Source of the DNA: Bactericera cockerelli
Taxonomy: Eukaryota > Arthropoda > Insecta > Hemiptera > Triozidae
Assembly: GCA_024516035.1 (NCBI GenBank)
Contig: JAMCCL010000016.1
Span: 312,501 to 376,500, forward strand
Direction: 5' to 3'
Length of the DNA stretch: 64,000 nucleotides
In this document: positions 32,601 to 46,563 of the stretch, piece by piece
Layout of the letters: each line of letters begins with the position of its first letter
Numbering within the stretch: the first letter of the stretch is position 1
Notes under the pieces: model-generated
Seen by the model: only the letters and a program-made list of their open reading frames with translations
Databases searched by the model: none
What the model was told of the DNA's origin: nothing
Translations under genes and position numbers: made by a program

Positions 32601-35600
32601 AGAGTGTAAGGTTACGGAAAACATAGTTCCCATGCATTTCATGTACTTTCAGCCAGCGAAAAGTGCAACATGAATTTCAAAAGATGCGATTTTTATTGCA
32701 AAAATGGACTCTCCGTTGAAAAATAAATTGATTTGACTTTTTGTTTGACTTCCTAGGCCAACGGGAACCCTATTTTCGAGACCCCCCAACAATCAAACAC
32801 CTCGGCCGAGGTGTGAAGAACGCCTATACAAAGAAAGAGACAGCCGGGCAGAGTGTATTATTATTATTATGAACTGGTTGGGGTCCCACAAGAAGAGCCC
32901 CAATTATCACACCGACCTCTATTAGATCTATTGTGACCAGTTTGACCTGCTCACACTCCTAGTTGTCTAGTATGTGTGAGAAGTTTATTTCTTGGTTTAC
33001 TATGTCCAGATTCCCGTTCCCTGGACAAGCAGGGCTAGGTTCTTGACTTTAGTTCCCAAGTTTGGTACAATTTCAAGATTATTGTTGCCAAATATCCTGA
33101 ATCTTTTCAGCTCCAGTGCCTCACATTCAAAGAGAATGTGAGTCGCTGTTTCTTCTTCAAGTCCACACAGTCTGCATTCAACTGGTACGTCCCTAGAGAG
33201 ACCCAGTCTATGCAGGTGTTTCCTGAATGGACCATGTCCTGTGAGCATGTCCACAGCTGTTCTCAGTTGCTTTCGGCTTAAAGCTAGAGCGTCTTGAGTG
33301 AGTTTTTTGGAATAACTTGCTAGTGTCAATTTGGCATGACGCATGCCACCAGAGTTATTCCAAATTTCATTTGCTTTTTCTTCCATCCAGAAATTGACAC
33401 TAGTTTTGACTGAGCGTTTAGTCAATCCTAGTACCGGTTCTGGACCTATGAAGTGCATTTCTGCTCCCTCTCTTGCTAGGAGGTCTGCATTTTCGTTTCC
33501 TTGGAGCCCACTGTGTCCTGGTATCCATTCAAGGTGAACCTTGTTATGGGTTCCCAGTTCATTGAGTTGTCCAATGCATTCCCAAGCCAACTTAGAGATG
33601 ACTTTGGGACGTTCCAGGGTTTTGATTGCAGCTTGGCTGTCTGAGAAAAATGTAATGTGTTTTCCTCTCCAGCCAAGTTCCAGTGCATGCCTGGCTCCCA
33701 TCAGAATAGAGAACATTTCGGCCTGGTACACAGTGGTTAGCTGCCCCAGGCTGACTGATCTCCTGCAGAAGCCAGGCCCGCGGGCAGAGGGTAAGGTTAC
33801 GGAAAACATAGTTCCCATGCATTTCATGTACTTTCAGCCAGCGAAAAAAGCAACATGAATTTCAAAAATTGCGATTTTTATTGTATAAATGGACTCTTAA
33901 GTTGAAAAAATAATTGATTTGACTTTTTGTTTGACTTCCTAGGCCAACGGGAACCCTATTTTCGAGACCCCCAAAACAATCAAGAAAGACATGAAAAGAT
34001 TCATAATTTTGTTTTTTTGTTTTTTTTTTTCTGTTTTTTTTTTCATACGGATCCTTTGAGACCCGACTTCGTGTCTTTAACTTGGCACTGAAGATTAAGT
34101 GAGGTGTCTAAAGTGATCAAGATATAATGGAGATGAGCCCGGACCAAAAAAAGAATTCTAAATTATAAGCGGGCGGCCCATTTGGGCGGCCTCGGGTTTT
34201 GGGAGCCCAAATCGGGAATTGAAGGATAATACTAATCTTAAGTGGTATCAAATGAAAGATCTTGATGAGCAGATACCAAATTTATTGATTTTATTCCTTC
34301 ATCCGGTCCACTGGGTGGCACCTGGTGGCCTTTTCATTTTCATTGGCGGGTAGGTTCCTTCGAATCCTTAGCTTAGTGGTCAGATCTTGGCCAGTATCAA
34401 ACACCTCGGCCGAGGTGTGAAGAACGCCTATACAAAGAAAGAGACAGCCCGGCAGAGTGTAAGGTTACGGAAAACATAGTTCCCATGCATTTCATGTACT
34501 TTCAGCCAGCGAAAAGTGCAACATGAATTTCAAAAATTGCGATTTTTATTGCAGAAATGGACTCTACGTTGAAAAATAAATTGATTTGACTTTTTGTTTG
34601 ACTTCCTAGGCCAACGGGAACCCTATTTTCGAGACCCCCCCAACAATCGTGAAAGACATGAAAAGATTCATAATTTTGTTTTTTTTTTCTGTTTTTTTTT
34701 CTTCATACGGATCCTTTGAGACCCGACTTCGTGTCTTTAACTTGGCACTGAAGATTGAGTGAGGCGTCTAAATTGATCAAGATATAATGGAGATGAGCCC
34801 GGACCGAAAAAAAATTCTAAATTATAAGCGGGCGGCTCATTTGGGCGGCCTCGGGTTTTGGGAGCCCAAATCGGGAATTGAAGGATAATACTAATCTTAA
34901 GTGGTATCAAATGAAAGATCTTGATGAGTAGATACCAAATTTATTGATTTTATTCCTTCATCCGGTCCACTGGGTGGCACCTGGTGGCCTTTTCATTTTC
35001 TTTGGCGGGTAGGTACCTTCGAATCCTTAGCTTAGTGGTCAGATCTTGGCCAGTATGTATTTTTCGAGATGACCTCGCTCTCTCACTGCTAAATTTTAAT
35101 GTTTAAGTTTCCAAGTATTAATTTAGTTAGTTCATTTTCCGTCCGCTTCTTTAGAAGACAACTTTGTCTATTGGTAGCAAGCTCGACCTGCCACCCAGTC
35201 AGCATGGGTTCGAATCCTGGCGGGGACGAAATTTTTTAGCTCTATATTTTCAATTTGGGCTTAAAGTTGTTTTGTTTTTCCGATTTTTATATTTGATCTT
35301 CATGACGACCCCATTACCCTCGCGAGGAAAATTTTAGTAGTTGCAGAACTGGCCAATGACCTGCGGCGGCATTACGAGATTGATTTTGTACAATCATGGT
35401 TGGATGGAGATAAAATATGATGAATTAGCTCTCATAATGTCGATGCTACTCACTAAAAGTTGTGACAAAGTAGTGACTTTGGCCAAGTAGGTAGCATACT
35501 AGGCTTGCACGCTCGATGACTTGGGTTCGATCCCCTTCAGGGAAGTTTTTCCGAGTTCTCTCCCGCTCATGGTTTTATCAACACCCAATTGTCTCCCGTC

Positions 35601-38600
35601 GCGTCGCTTGCATTTTTACCTGATTTTATACCTACATAGTTTAGGCCTAGCATAAAAATTATAATTGAAACACCTAGGAATCATTGATATAGACCTCAGT
35701 CATGGCCTTCTATGTATTTTTCCTAACCCTATGATAAACCCAAGGCATGGCCTTCTATATATTTACCTAACCCTACTATAAACCCGAGGCATTGCCTTCT
35801 ATGTAATATACCTAACCCTACTATATTCCTGAGGCATGGTCTTCTATGTATTTTACCTAACTCTACTATACACTGAAAGCATTGCCTTTCATTAGTTAGA
35901 GATTTTAAAGATTTCCTTATAAAAGGCCGATTCTTATATAAAAATGATATTTTTATAGTTTTCATTTTCTTAAATACCTAATGTAAAAAGGCATGGTCTT
36001 ATTTCCGGGAGAGATACTCGTGGTGACCCCTGCAACAAGCCGGAGAGCATTCGGTAAGAAAAGGTCAACGGGAGAGAACTCAGTACCTCACCTTGATAAG
36101 GTGATTAAAAATTAATTTCTTTGGCATTTGTAAATCCAGGTGTTTTAGTGTCCCTCATAGGATTCTCCGAGGTCTATTTAGCATTGAAAGATAAACCTAG
36201 TCATGTGGAGTATAGAATCAAAAGGTCTTGCATTGCAAATTTATATATTATTTACTCACTTTGGGGACACAGGGGGCCAAATCTGTGATCCAAATACATA
36301 TTGACCTTAGAAAAATTTAATACGTATTGCTAAAACTATATCTTTAAATAAAGACAACTTGGTACATTCACATTTTCCCAGCTTATTTACTTTTGTTATT
36401 CATAATGTTTCAGTAGTGTATGAACCTATATTTTCGTACAAAAAGAACTGATATCCCCCCAAAAACACCACTTCGTGGTTAAAAAAAGAAGAACGCCTCA
36501 CTCAAAAGAATGATTGTAATTAGCTAAAAATAAATGATATCAAATTGAGAACACCTTACCCCCTCTCTTTCTATATCTCTGCACTCCTCTCTGAGTTTAT
36601 TCCTCTTATGTTTATCTTTCTTTATCCTTTCTAGGGGACATCCCAAACTTGATTTCTCTTTAAATTTACTTGTTGCACGGCAATAAAAAATGGCGGTCGC
36701 GGTGTAATTTTCTCGATTCAAATCAAATAAGTTCAGAAAAATCATACCCCGACCGCCATTTTTTATTGCCGTGCAACAAGTAAATTTAAAGAGAAATCAA
36801 GTTTGGGATGTCCCCTAGAAAGGATAAAGAAAGATAAACATAAGAGGAATAAACTCAGAGAGGAGTGCAGAGATATAGAAAGAGGGGGGGTAAGGTGTTC
36901 TCAATTTGATATCATTTATTTTTAGCTAATTACAATCATTCTTTTGAGTGAGGCGTTCTTCTTTTTTTAACCACGAAGTGGTGTTTTTGGGGGGATATCA
37001 GTTCTTTTGGGGATATAGTTTAATATAAGTACACATCAGTTATTGCTGATATATCCTCCCAAAGGATATATCAGTGTAGATGTATGTATATAAAAAAAAA
37101 ATATACATGCAAAATTTCCTCAAAATCGGATGTACCGTTCACGAGATATAATCGTTTAAGTAAAAAGTAAGTGGTCTGGCGCAGGTCTCTTTCACCCAGA
37201 ACCGCTAGTACGAATTTGATTAATTAAAAATGGGACCATCTACAGAATGTCTCCTATACGAGTATAAAATTTCGCCGAAATACGTTCAGTAGATTCTGAG
37301 ATTTGCACGTTACAAGGAATGTACATAGTTAACAGACAGAAAGACCGACAGACAGACACAAAACCAAAGTTGCTCAGGAGGTTATGGAACGTGCACAAAT
37401 ATGGATAAATTGAAATCGCAGCAAAAAAAAATATTTTTTTTTAACAAATCGAACACAATACTTCCGATTTCCATTATTAGAAATTTATTGGAAGAAAAAA
37501 AAAACCTTCAACGTCTCCTGGGGCCTCTTGCCTGCCCCCACACACAAGAGCTCTGGCCCTGCCAAAGTAACTAGGGACTTCAGGTGGTATCCATCTGCCG
37601 TCTGAAACAAAAAGGAAAAAAAAAAAAATACACCATCAATTATGGTCACAATATTTCCTCGTGATTAGTTTACATTGTATACACTTGGCAATTTTGAGAT
37701 TTTATACTAAACTAGCGGGATGTCGCCCGCTTTGCGATCCAAGGCATGGCCCTACATTGAGGACTCTACTCGGCCACTGAAAGAGTTTTTGAAAGAAAAA
37801 AAATCCATTGGTACATGTCCTAATTATGCGGTTTCAGCCATTAATTTTTTTCATAAAGGGTGGTTAAAAAGTCAGAAATTGAGGTGGCAACTTTTCATAG
37901 TTAAATAGATCGATCTGAATTTCAATTTTATATGAAAATTTTACTTTTAAATGGTTCTTGAGTACTTTTTTAAACTAAATTATTACATACAGAGTGGTTC
38001 TTTTCACCATTTTTGTTCGAAATCTCAAATAACTCGATTTCGTTAAAAAAAAAAATCGATAACAAGAATGTTTGTGTAATGAAAACACGTTTGATTTATT
38101 CAATAACAAGAATAGAAAGTGTTTGTGTAATGAAACGCGTACTTTCAATCGGCATCAAATTTTTTATACAGGGTAGTTCATAATAATGACTTGATTATTT
38201 TTAAACCTAGTTTTTTTTTAAAAATATTACGGATTAATATTTTTTTGTTTCAATCTCGAATTACTCAAATTCGTTTAATTTTTTCTATAACAAGATTAGA
38301 AAGTCTTTTCGTAATGAAGACACGCACTTTCAATTGGCAGCAAAAAATTTTAGACAAGGAGGTCCATAAGTGTAATAATGACTTAATATTTTTCAAACAA
38401 AGTTTTTTTAAAAATTTTATTACGGATTAATAAGCTTCGCCTAATTTTATACATTTTTTGTTAAACATATCGAAAAACAATATTAAAATGTTGTACAGGG
38501 TCAGACATTTTTTTTAAACACCCTGTATGTGGGCAGTCAAAGAGACCTAAAATTAAATGAAAATAATAAATAAGCAAGAAAAACTTCGATTTTTAATTGA

Positions 38601-38792
38601 ATGAAAAGTTATGGTGTTTCAACTTATATTGTCGCATAGACCACCCTATAGATATTATATTAAACTATCTTTTCTTCAATTTAATGTACTTACTTTTAAT
38701 CTTTTGAAGACCAAAAGTCCAGAAATTTAAATTATAATTTAAATTGAATTTTTTTTAATTTTACATGGTGTGTGTGTGGTGTGGGCGTGTGT

Positions 38793-38874
<82 letters not shown>

Positions 38875-41800
38875 TAAAAATTATTACCTTAATAGCTGTA
38901 CAAGGATATTCAGGAAAACACTCAGCTACTGCTCTCGCGCCCTTCTCATTGGTCCACTTGGAGATCCCCACGAACAGTTCTTTGCCTGGAAATTAGAGAT
39001 GAATTTAACTCATAACTCTGTGATTAATAAAAAAAAATAACTCGTTTGCTGGTTATGTCACAAAAACAGGAAACCCAAAATATCTAATTTGCGACTTGAC
39101 GTGAATAAAATGTGTAAATAAGGCATTATTTACTAAAAAAAAAAAAAAAAAACAGCTTACAGTTATATCCCAAACACCAATAATTCAATAGTAAAATTAC
39201 TTTTTATAATTGCATGGTAGTGATAGACAAAGTGAACTGAGTTCAAGGAATCAAGCTAATTACCAGTAAAGAGAACATCACTTCCATCCAATTTAGCATC
39301 CTCATCTTCAATGTCCAGAACTTGTGGCGGCCTCAACTCTTTCTTTATGAAAGCTCGTACTGTGTCCACCTTGGAACAATAATTTTGATGGTTAATTTAT
39401 AAATTAGAAGGAAATCATATTTGTGTGTGTTCTTATTTTTCTATCTTATAGAGAGAAAACATGTTGACAAATTTGAATATTTTGTCCTTACCCGGCGTAT
39501 AGTCAATCTGTACACTTATTTTTAGACACCAGAAACTTCTGGTACGAAATAACAGTGATGACAAGGTGAAAACATAAAAAAGCGCGTTTTCATGTAAATG
39601 CGCCCCTTTTTTACCCGCCCCAGTAAGAATATTTCAAAATTATTAGTGCGCATCTAAGACCTAAAAGTGACCTACATGCCAAATTTCAGCCTTCTAGGAC
39701 ATACCAGTGCTGAGAAATCGAGATGAATGAGTGAGTGACTGAATGTTAACTTTAGCATTTATATATTTTATAGATTTAGAGCAATCTCAAAAAACTGCCT
39801 AAAATGAAAGATTAAAAAATGCTTATTTTTGAAAATATTCATTTTTCCTCACATTTTTGCTACTTCAATTACTAGTATTACTTTAATAACCCGCACCAAT
39901 TTGCAGGGCCGTTAATATCCTTGGCATATTATTTTGTTTTCTTATTCTTATTTTGTTTTCTTATTTGTATTAATTTAATGTTGTTCTATGTAATCAATGT
40001 ACATTGGGCTTGACCCGTCAATAAAGAATAAATTAAATTAAATTAAATATTTCGGATAAGCTAATCTATGTTGATAGCTTGGCTCATCCGGTCCTATTCT
40101 TCGACCACGGCCCTTTTGACCTCCGCCAGAGTATTCGGTTGGTTTGTTCTTGCTGGAATCATTTTCTTGGGATAGTCCCATACATGCTCAATAGGATTCA
40201 TGTCTGGTGAGCGAGAAGGATGTTCCAGAACTTCTAATCCAGCCTCCTCAAGGAAACGGGATACTAAAGCTGCCGTATGTGGTATAGCTCAGTGGTTCAG
40301 CACTTGCTTGCCATGCGGAAGGTCCCGGGTTTGAACCCCCGCGCCGACAAACATTTGTATTCATAATTTGGTTACAGTTCTTTGAAAGGGATACCTTCCG
40401 GTGCGCTCGTGTTGACCCAGCACTTAAAAGGGAAGTATTGTGTCACTTCTCGCCCATCAGAGGGGAGGCATACTACGGGATGGGCAGGCTACATAACAGA
40501 CCACAAGCGTCTACAGTAGCTCCTGTTTCATGGCTACGAAATAAAAACGGCTGTGAAACACTCATCTTTTAAAAAAAAAAAAAAAAATGAATGGCGTGAA
40601 CGGGATCTTGCAAAATCTCTGACACGTATCGTTGAGAGGTGAGAGCGCCCCCCTCTATTTTCTCGATTCAAATCAAATAAGTTCAGAAAAATCATACTCC
40701 GACCGCCATTTTTTATTGCCGTGCAACAAGTAAATTTAAAGAGAAATCAAGTTTGGGATGACCCCTAGAAAGGATAAAGAAAGATAAACATAAGAGGAAT
40801 AAATTCAGAGAGGAGTGCAGAGATATAGAAAGAGAGGTGGAGGGTGTTCTCAATTTGATATCATTTATTTTTAGCTAATTATAATCATTCTTTTGAGTGA
40901 GGCGTTCTTCTTTTTTTAACCACGAAGTGGTGTTTTTGGGGGGATATCAGTTCTTTTTGTACGAAATAATAGGTTCATACACTACTGAAACATTATGAAT
41001 AACAAAAGTAAAAAAGCTGGGAAAATGTGAATGTACCAAGTTGCTTTTTTTTAAGATATAGTTTTAGCAGTATGTACTTATTTAATTTTTCTTAGGTCAA
41101 TATTTATTTGGATGACAGATTTGGCCCCCTGTGTCCCCAAAGTGAGTAAATAATATATAAATTTGTAATGCAAGACCTTTTGATTCTATACTCCACATGA
41201 TTAGGTTTATCTTTTAATGCTAAATAGACCTCGGAGCCTCCTATGAGGGACACTAAAACACCTGGATTTACAAATGCCAAAGAAATTAATTTGTAATCAC
41301 CTTATCAAGGCGAGGTAATGAGTTCTCTCCCGTTGACCTTTTCTTACCCGAATTCTCTCCGGCTTGTTGCAGGGGTCACCACGAGTATCTCTCCCGGAAA
41401 TAAGACCATGCTTTTTTACATTAGGTATTTAAGAAAATGAAAACTATAAAATTATCATTTTTATATAAGAATCGGACTTTTACAAGGAAATCTTTAAAAT
41501 CTCTAACTAATGAAAGGCAATGCTTTCAGTGTATAGTAGAGTTATGTAAAATACATAGAAGGCTATGCCTCAGAAATATAGTAGGGTTAGGGGTAACACA
41601 CAGAAGGCCATGCCTCGGGTTTATAGTAGGGTTAGGTATATAAAGAAGGCCATGGCTTGGGTTTATCATAGGGTTAGGAAAAATTCATAGAAGGCCATGC
41701 CTCAGGTCTATATCAATGATTCCTAGGTATTTCGATTATAATTTTTATGCTAGGCCTAAATTATGTAGGTATAAAATCAGGTAAAAATGCAAGCGACGCG

Positions 41801-44800
41801 ACGGGAGACAATTTGGTGTTGATAAAACCATGAGCGGGAGAGAACTCGGTGGTAACGTCCCTTATCAATACCTCACGAGGTATGAGTCTACCCCGGACAT
41901 AATGGACAGAGAAAAAAAAACATCCCTGATGGGGATCGAAAAGTCACCGTGCGTGCAAGCCTAGTATGCTACCCACTTGGCCAAAGTCTTTGTCACAACT
42001 TTTAGTGATTAGCATCGACATTATGAGAGCTAATTCATCATATTTTATCTCCATTCAACCATGATTGTCCAAAATCGTTCTCGTAATGCCAACACAGGTC
42101 ATTGGCCAATTCTGCAACTACTAAAATTTTCCTCGCGAGGGTAATGGGGTCGTCATGAAGATCAAATATAAAGATCGGAAAAACAAAACAACGTTATGCC
42201 CAAATTGAAAATATAGTGCTAAAAAATTTCGTCCACGCCAGGATTCGAACCCATGCTGACTGGGTAGCAGGTCGAGCATGCTACCAATAGACAAAGTTGT
42301 CTTCTAAAGAAACGGCCGGAAAATGAACTAACTAAATTAATACTTGGAAACTCAAACATTAAAATTTTGTAGTGAGAGAGCGAGGTCATCTCGAAAAATA
42401 CATACTGGCCAAGATCTGACCACTAAGCTAAGGATTCGAAGGAACCTACCCGCCAAAGAAAATGAAAAGGAAACCAGGTGCCACCCAGTGGACCGGATGA
42501 AGGAATAAAATCAATAAATTTGGTATCTGCTCATCAAGATCTTTCATTTGATACCACTTAAGATTAGTATTATCCTTCAATTCCCGATTTGGGCTCCCAA
42601 AACCCGAGGCCGCCCAAATGGGCCACACGCTTATAATTTAGAATTTTTTTTCGGTCCGGGCTCATCTCCATTATATCTTGATCACTTTAGACACCTCACT
42701 TAATCTTCAGTGCCAAGTTAAAGACACGAAGTCGGGTCTCAAAGGATCCGTATGAAAAAAAAAAAAAAAAACGGGAAAAAAAATTATGAATCTTTTCATG
42801 ACTTTCACGATTGTTGGGGGGTCTCGAAAATAGGGTTCCCGTTGGCCTAGGAAGTCAAACAAAAAGTCAAATCAATTTATTTTTCAACGTAGAGTCCATT
42901 TTTTTTTTTTTGAAATTCATGTTGCACTTTTCGCTGGCTGAAAGTACATGAAATGCATGGGAACTATGTTTTCCGTAACCTTACACTCTGCCGGGCTGTC
43001 GCTTTCTTTGTATGGGCGTTCTTCACACCTCGGCCGAGGTGTTTGATTGATCTAGAGGAGGTTCCCAAAATGAATACAGTCCTTCAAATTAGAGATCATT
43101 TTAGCGTTCCTCTAATTTTGACGCTCAGTGTAAATGATATCAAATTGAGAACACTTTAACCCCCTCTCTTTCTATTTCTCTACACTCCTCTCTGCATTTA
43201 TTCCTCTTACCTATGTTTATCTTTTTTTATCCTTGCTAGGTGTCATCCCAAACTTGATTTCTCTCTAAATTTACTTGTTGAACGGCAATGAAAACTGGCG
43301 GTCGGAGTATGATTTTTCTGAAACTTGTTTGAATTGAATCGAGAAAATTACACCGCGACCGCCAGTTTTTATTGCCGTTCAACAAATAATTTTAGAGATA
43401 AATCAAGTTTGGATAAAGTAAGACAAACATAAGGATAAAGTGAGACAAACATAAGAGGAATAATTTCAGAGAGGAGTGCAGAGAAATAGAAAGAGAGGGG
43501 GGTAAAGGTGTTCTCAATTTGATATCATTTATTTTAAGCTAATTTAACTCATTTTATTGAGTGGGGCGTTCTTTCTTTTGTAACCACGATGTGGTGTTTT
43601 GGGGGGATATATGTAGAATTTTTGTACAAAAATATAGGTTCATACACTACAAAAACATTATGAATAACGAAAGTAAATAAGCTGAAAAAATGTGAATGTA
43701 CAAAGTTGGCTTATATTCCAATTTATTTTGTTGTTGTTTTTTTTTTAAAAAAAAAGATATTTTAATAGTAGGTATTTAATTTTGCCAAGGTCAATTTATA
43801 TTTTCATCCCCAATTCGGCCCCCTAAGTCCCCAAAACCTCCAGCAGGTATGGATAGGTTATTCATATACAAATTTGCAATAAACACATCAAGACCTTTCA
43901 TTTGGAACCCCACATTATTTGATTATTCTTAACTCGCATATGTTCCCACGAGGGGGTCACCTGGTGGAGCGGATAAACCAAAAAAATATAAATTTTCAAT
44001 CAGCCCATCAAGACAATTAATTTGATACCCCACGTGATCAAACAACTCGGCCGAGGTGTGAAGAACGCCTATACAAAGAAAGAGACAGCCCGGCAGAGTG
44101 TAAGGTTACGGAAAACATAGTTCCCATGCATTTCATGTACTTTCAGCCAGCGAAAAGTGCAACATGAATTTCAAAATTTGCAATTTTTATTGCAGATACC
44201 AAATGTATTGATTTTATCCCTTCATCCGGTCCACTGGGTGGCACCTGGTGGCCTTTTCATTTTCATTGGCGGGTAGGTACCTTCGAATCCTTAGCTTAGT
44301 GGTCAGATCTTGGCCAGTATGTATTTTTCGAGATGACCTCGCTCTCTCACTGAAAAATTTTAATATTTAAGTTTCCAAGTATTTAGTTAGTTCATTTTCC
44401 GACCTTTTCTTTAGAAGATAACTTTGTCTATTATTATACATGAACATTTATTTTTGTTTTCACAGTTGACACATTAGAAGGGACAATTCAGTCCTATTCG
44501 TTAATTTTGAAATCATATGACCTACATAAGTAGGTCTAATGACTTATGTGTTGAGGAAACTTCTGACTAGCTGACAGGTTTGTAATATGATGGATTTCTG
44601 AATGAGGACACTTCTTGAATGATGAACATTGATCATTTTAAGATAATTCAAGAAGTTCTTGGTTACTACTCCTTCGGTGGACATTACTATAGGAATTATT
44701 GTGACAGCTTTCAATTTCCATATTTTTATGATCTCAGTTTTTAATTCTTGGTATTTTGAAATTTTCTCATTTTCAGTTTTTTGGATGTTGTGACTGAGTG

Positions 44801-46512
44801 GTACTGCGATGTCAATGATTTTTGCTGTTTTTGATATTTTGTTAAGAATAATGATGTCTGGTCTATTGCAAGTGATGGATCGATCTGTTTGGATAGGTTG
44901 ATCCCAGTATAAAATAGACGTTTCATTTTCTAATACTTGTTCTGGTGAATATTTGTAAAAGGGAATAGTATTTTTCACAAGTTTATGTTCTAAAGCCAAA
45001 TTTTGGTGAATTATTTTTGCGACTTGGTTATGGCGGCTTAGGTATTTATTATTTGCCAGTTCTGAACATCCTCCCATGATGTGTTCTACAGGGTGGACCA
45101 AAAAAACGTTTACACCCGTTAATGGTAGATTACTGACGACATTTCCAGGCCGGATCTGCAATCCGTTTTTTCGGATTCGCCTTCGTAACTGCACAAAGTG
45201 ATTTTTTGCAACTTTCTGAAAAAGTCCGACTTTGGCTTATTCTTCAGGTCAGATCTTTTTTCCTGTTTTAGATGAGTTGGTTCTGAACATTTCTGCAGAA
45301 AGCCAACAAAATTTCGATGTTTCTAGCTACACTACTTTGTTTTTTACGATTTGGTTTGTCATATTTTTTTACACCTGAACAGAAAAAAACACCCAAAAAA
45401 ACTTTTTTACTAAATAAAACACTCGACATTTGTCCGAACAAATTTTGGCACAGACATGGGCAAGTTTGATAAAAGTTGGCGGCCGCCCCGAGGATGCTAA
45501 AAAATAATTTTACGATTTTTTATCAGGTGATCTTCTGGGAAAAATTATTAGATGTTTACCAAAAACTCTTCAAAAATCCTAAGAGTTTTCTAGCTGTAGA
45601 CTGTGTAAGGGCGTCTTGTATTGTTTACAAAAATTGTTTACATTGCTTTTTTTGAATACCGCGGTCTCACATGCTTTCATCAGCCAGTTTAGGAAAATTC
45701 AAATGATAAATTTCGTGCCTCTCAGATTGTCAGTGATGTTAGCTAGATGTGGTTGTGATGAGAGTGTTAGTCGCATGACCGAGGTTCAATTCTCGACGGT
45801 CAATATTATTTTAATTATCAAAAAAATCTGATGGAATATTTTATTCATACCTGTATCTGACCTGTTGTAACACCAACAACTTATGGTTTTTTTGGGGGTA
45901 ATACCATCTGTAAATTAAGTTATATCTGATACTATTGGTATCACAATACACATAATGTAAGGATGGTTTTTCTTATGCTTCCTTACGAGAGAAAAAAAAA
46001 ACTAGCGAATTTTCCAAACGAAAATAGAGCTTATGAAATAAATCCAGGTACATTTGTAGGTAGGTTCTTCTATCATAAACAATACTAATTAAATAACAAA
46101 TATTTACCGATTGCCAACTCTTAATAGAAGTCTTGAAAAAAACAAGATAATATTTTGTAAAATTAATAAACTTTTGCAGTCTTTATTATGTTTTATACTA
46201 TTTTGATATAAACAAAAAGGTATTTAAAAAAACATTTTGTGTTAGTATGTTCAATGAGAAACGATTAGACGCGCACGATTAGCTCAGTGGTAAGCTAGTC
46301 CACCCGGTCCGAACGCCAGAGCCAGCAAAAAATTCATGACTTCAAAATAAAAAAGACTATTGCCATTTTTTATTTAGCCATAGTACACACTATGGATTCT
46401 CCTCACACAAATTTTTGAAACCAATGGTGACTTTAGTACCTTAGTTCTAAGTCAGAACTGTCCCTCTACTTTTTTGCCTTTCTCTCTCTCTCTTTCGCTC
46501 TTTGCCTCTCTT

Positions 46513-46563
<51 letters not shown>

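Noticed and set aside
33781..33827. ATG at 33827 as start of the RNase H protein
   Set aside because: The first 15 or so codons are GF sequence; the LINE begins only at 33780, so the start is accidental.
33343..33858. Plus-strand frames of 64-105 codons
   Set aside because: Antisense shadows of the LINE RNase H frame.
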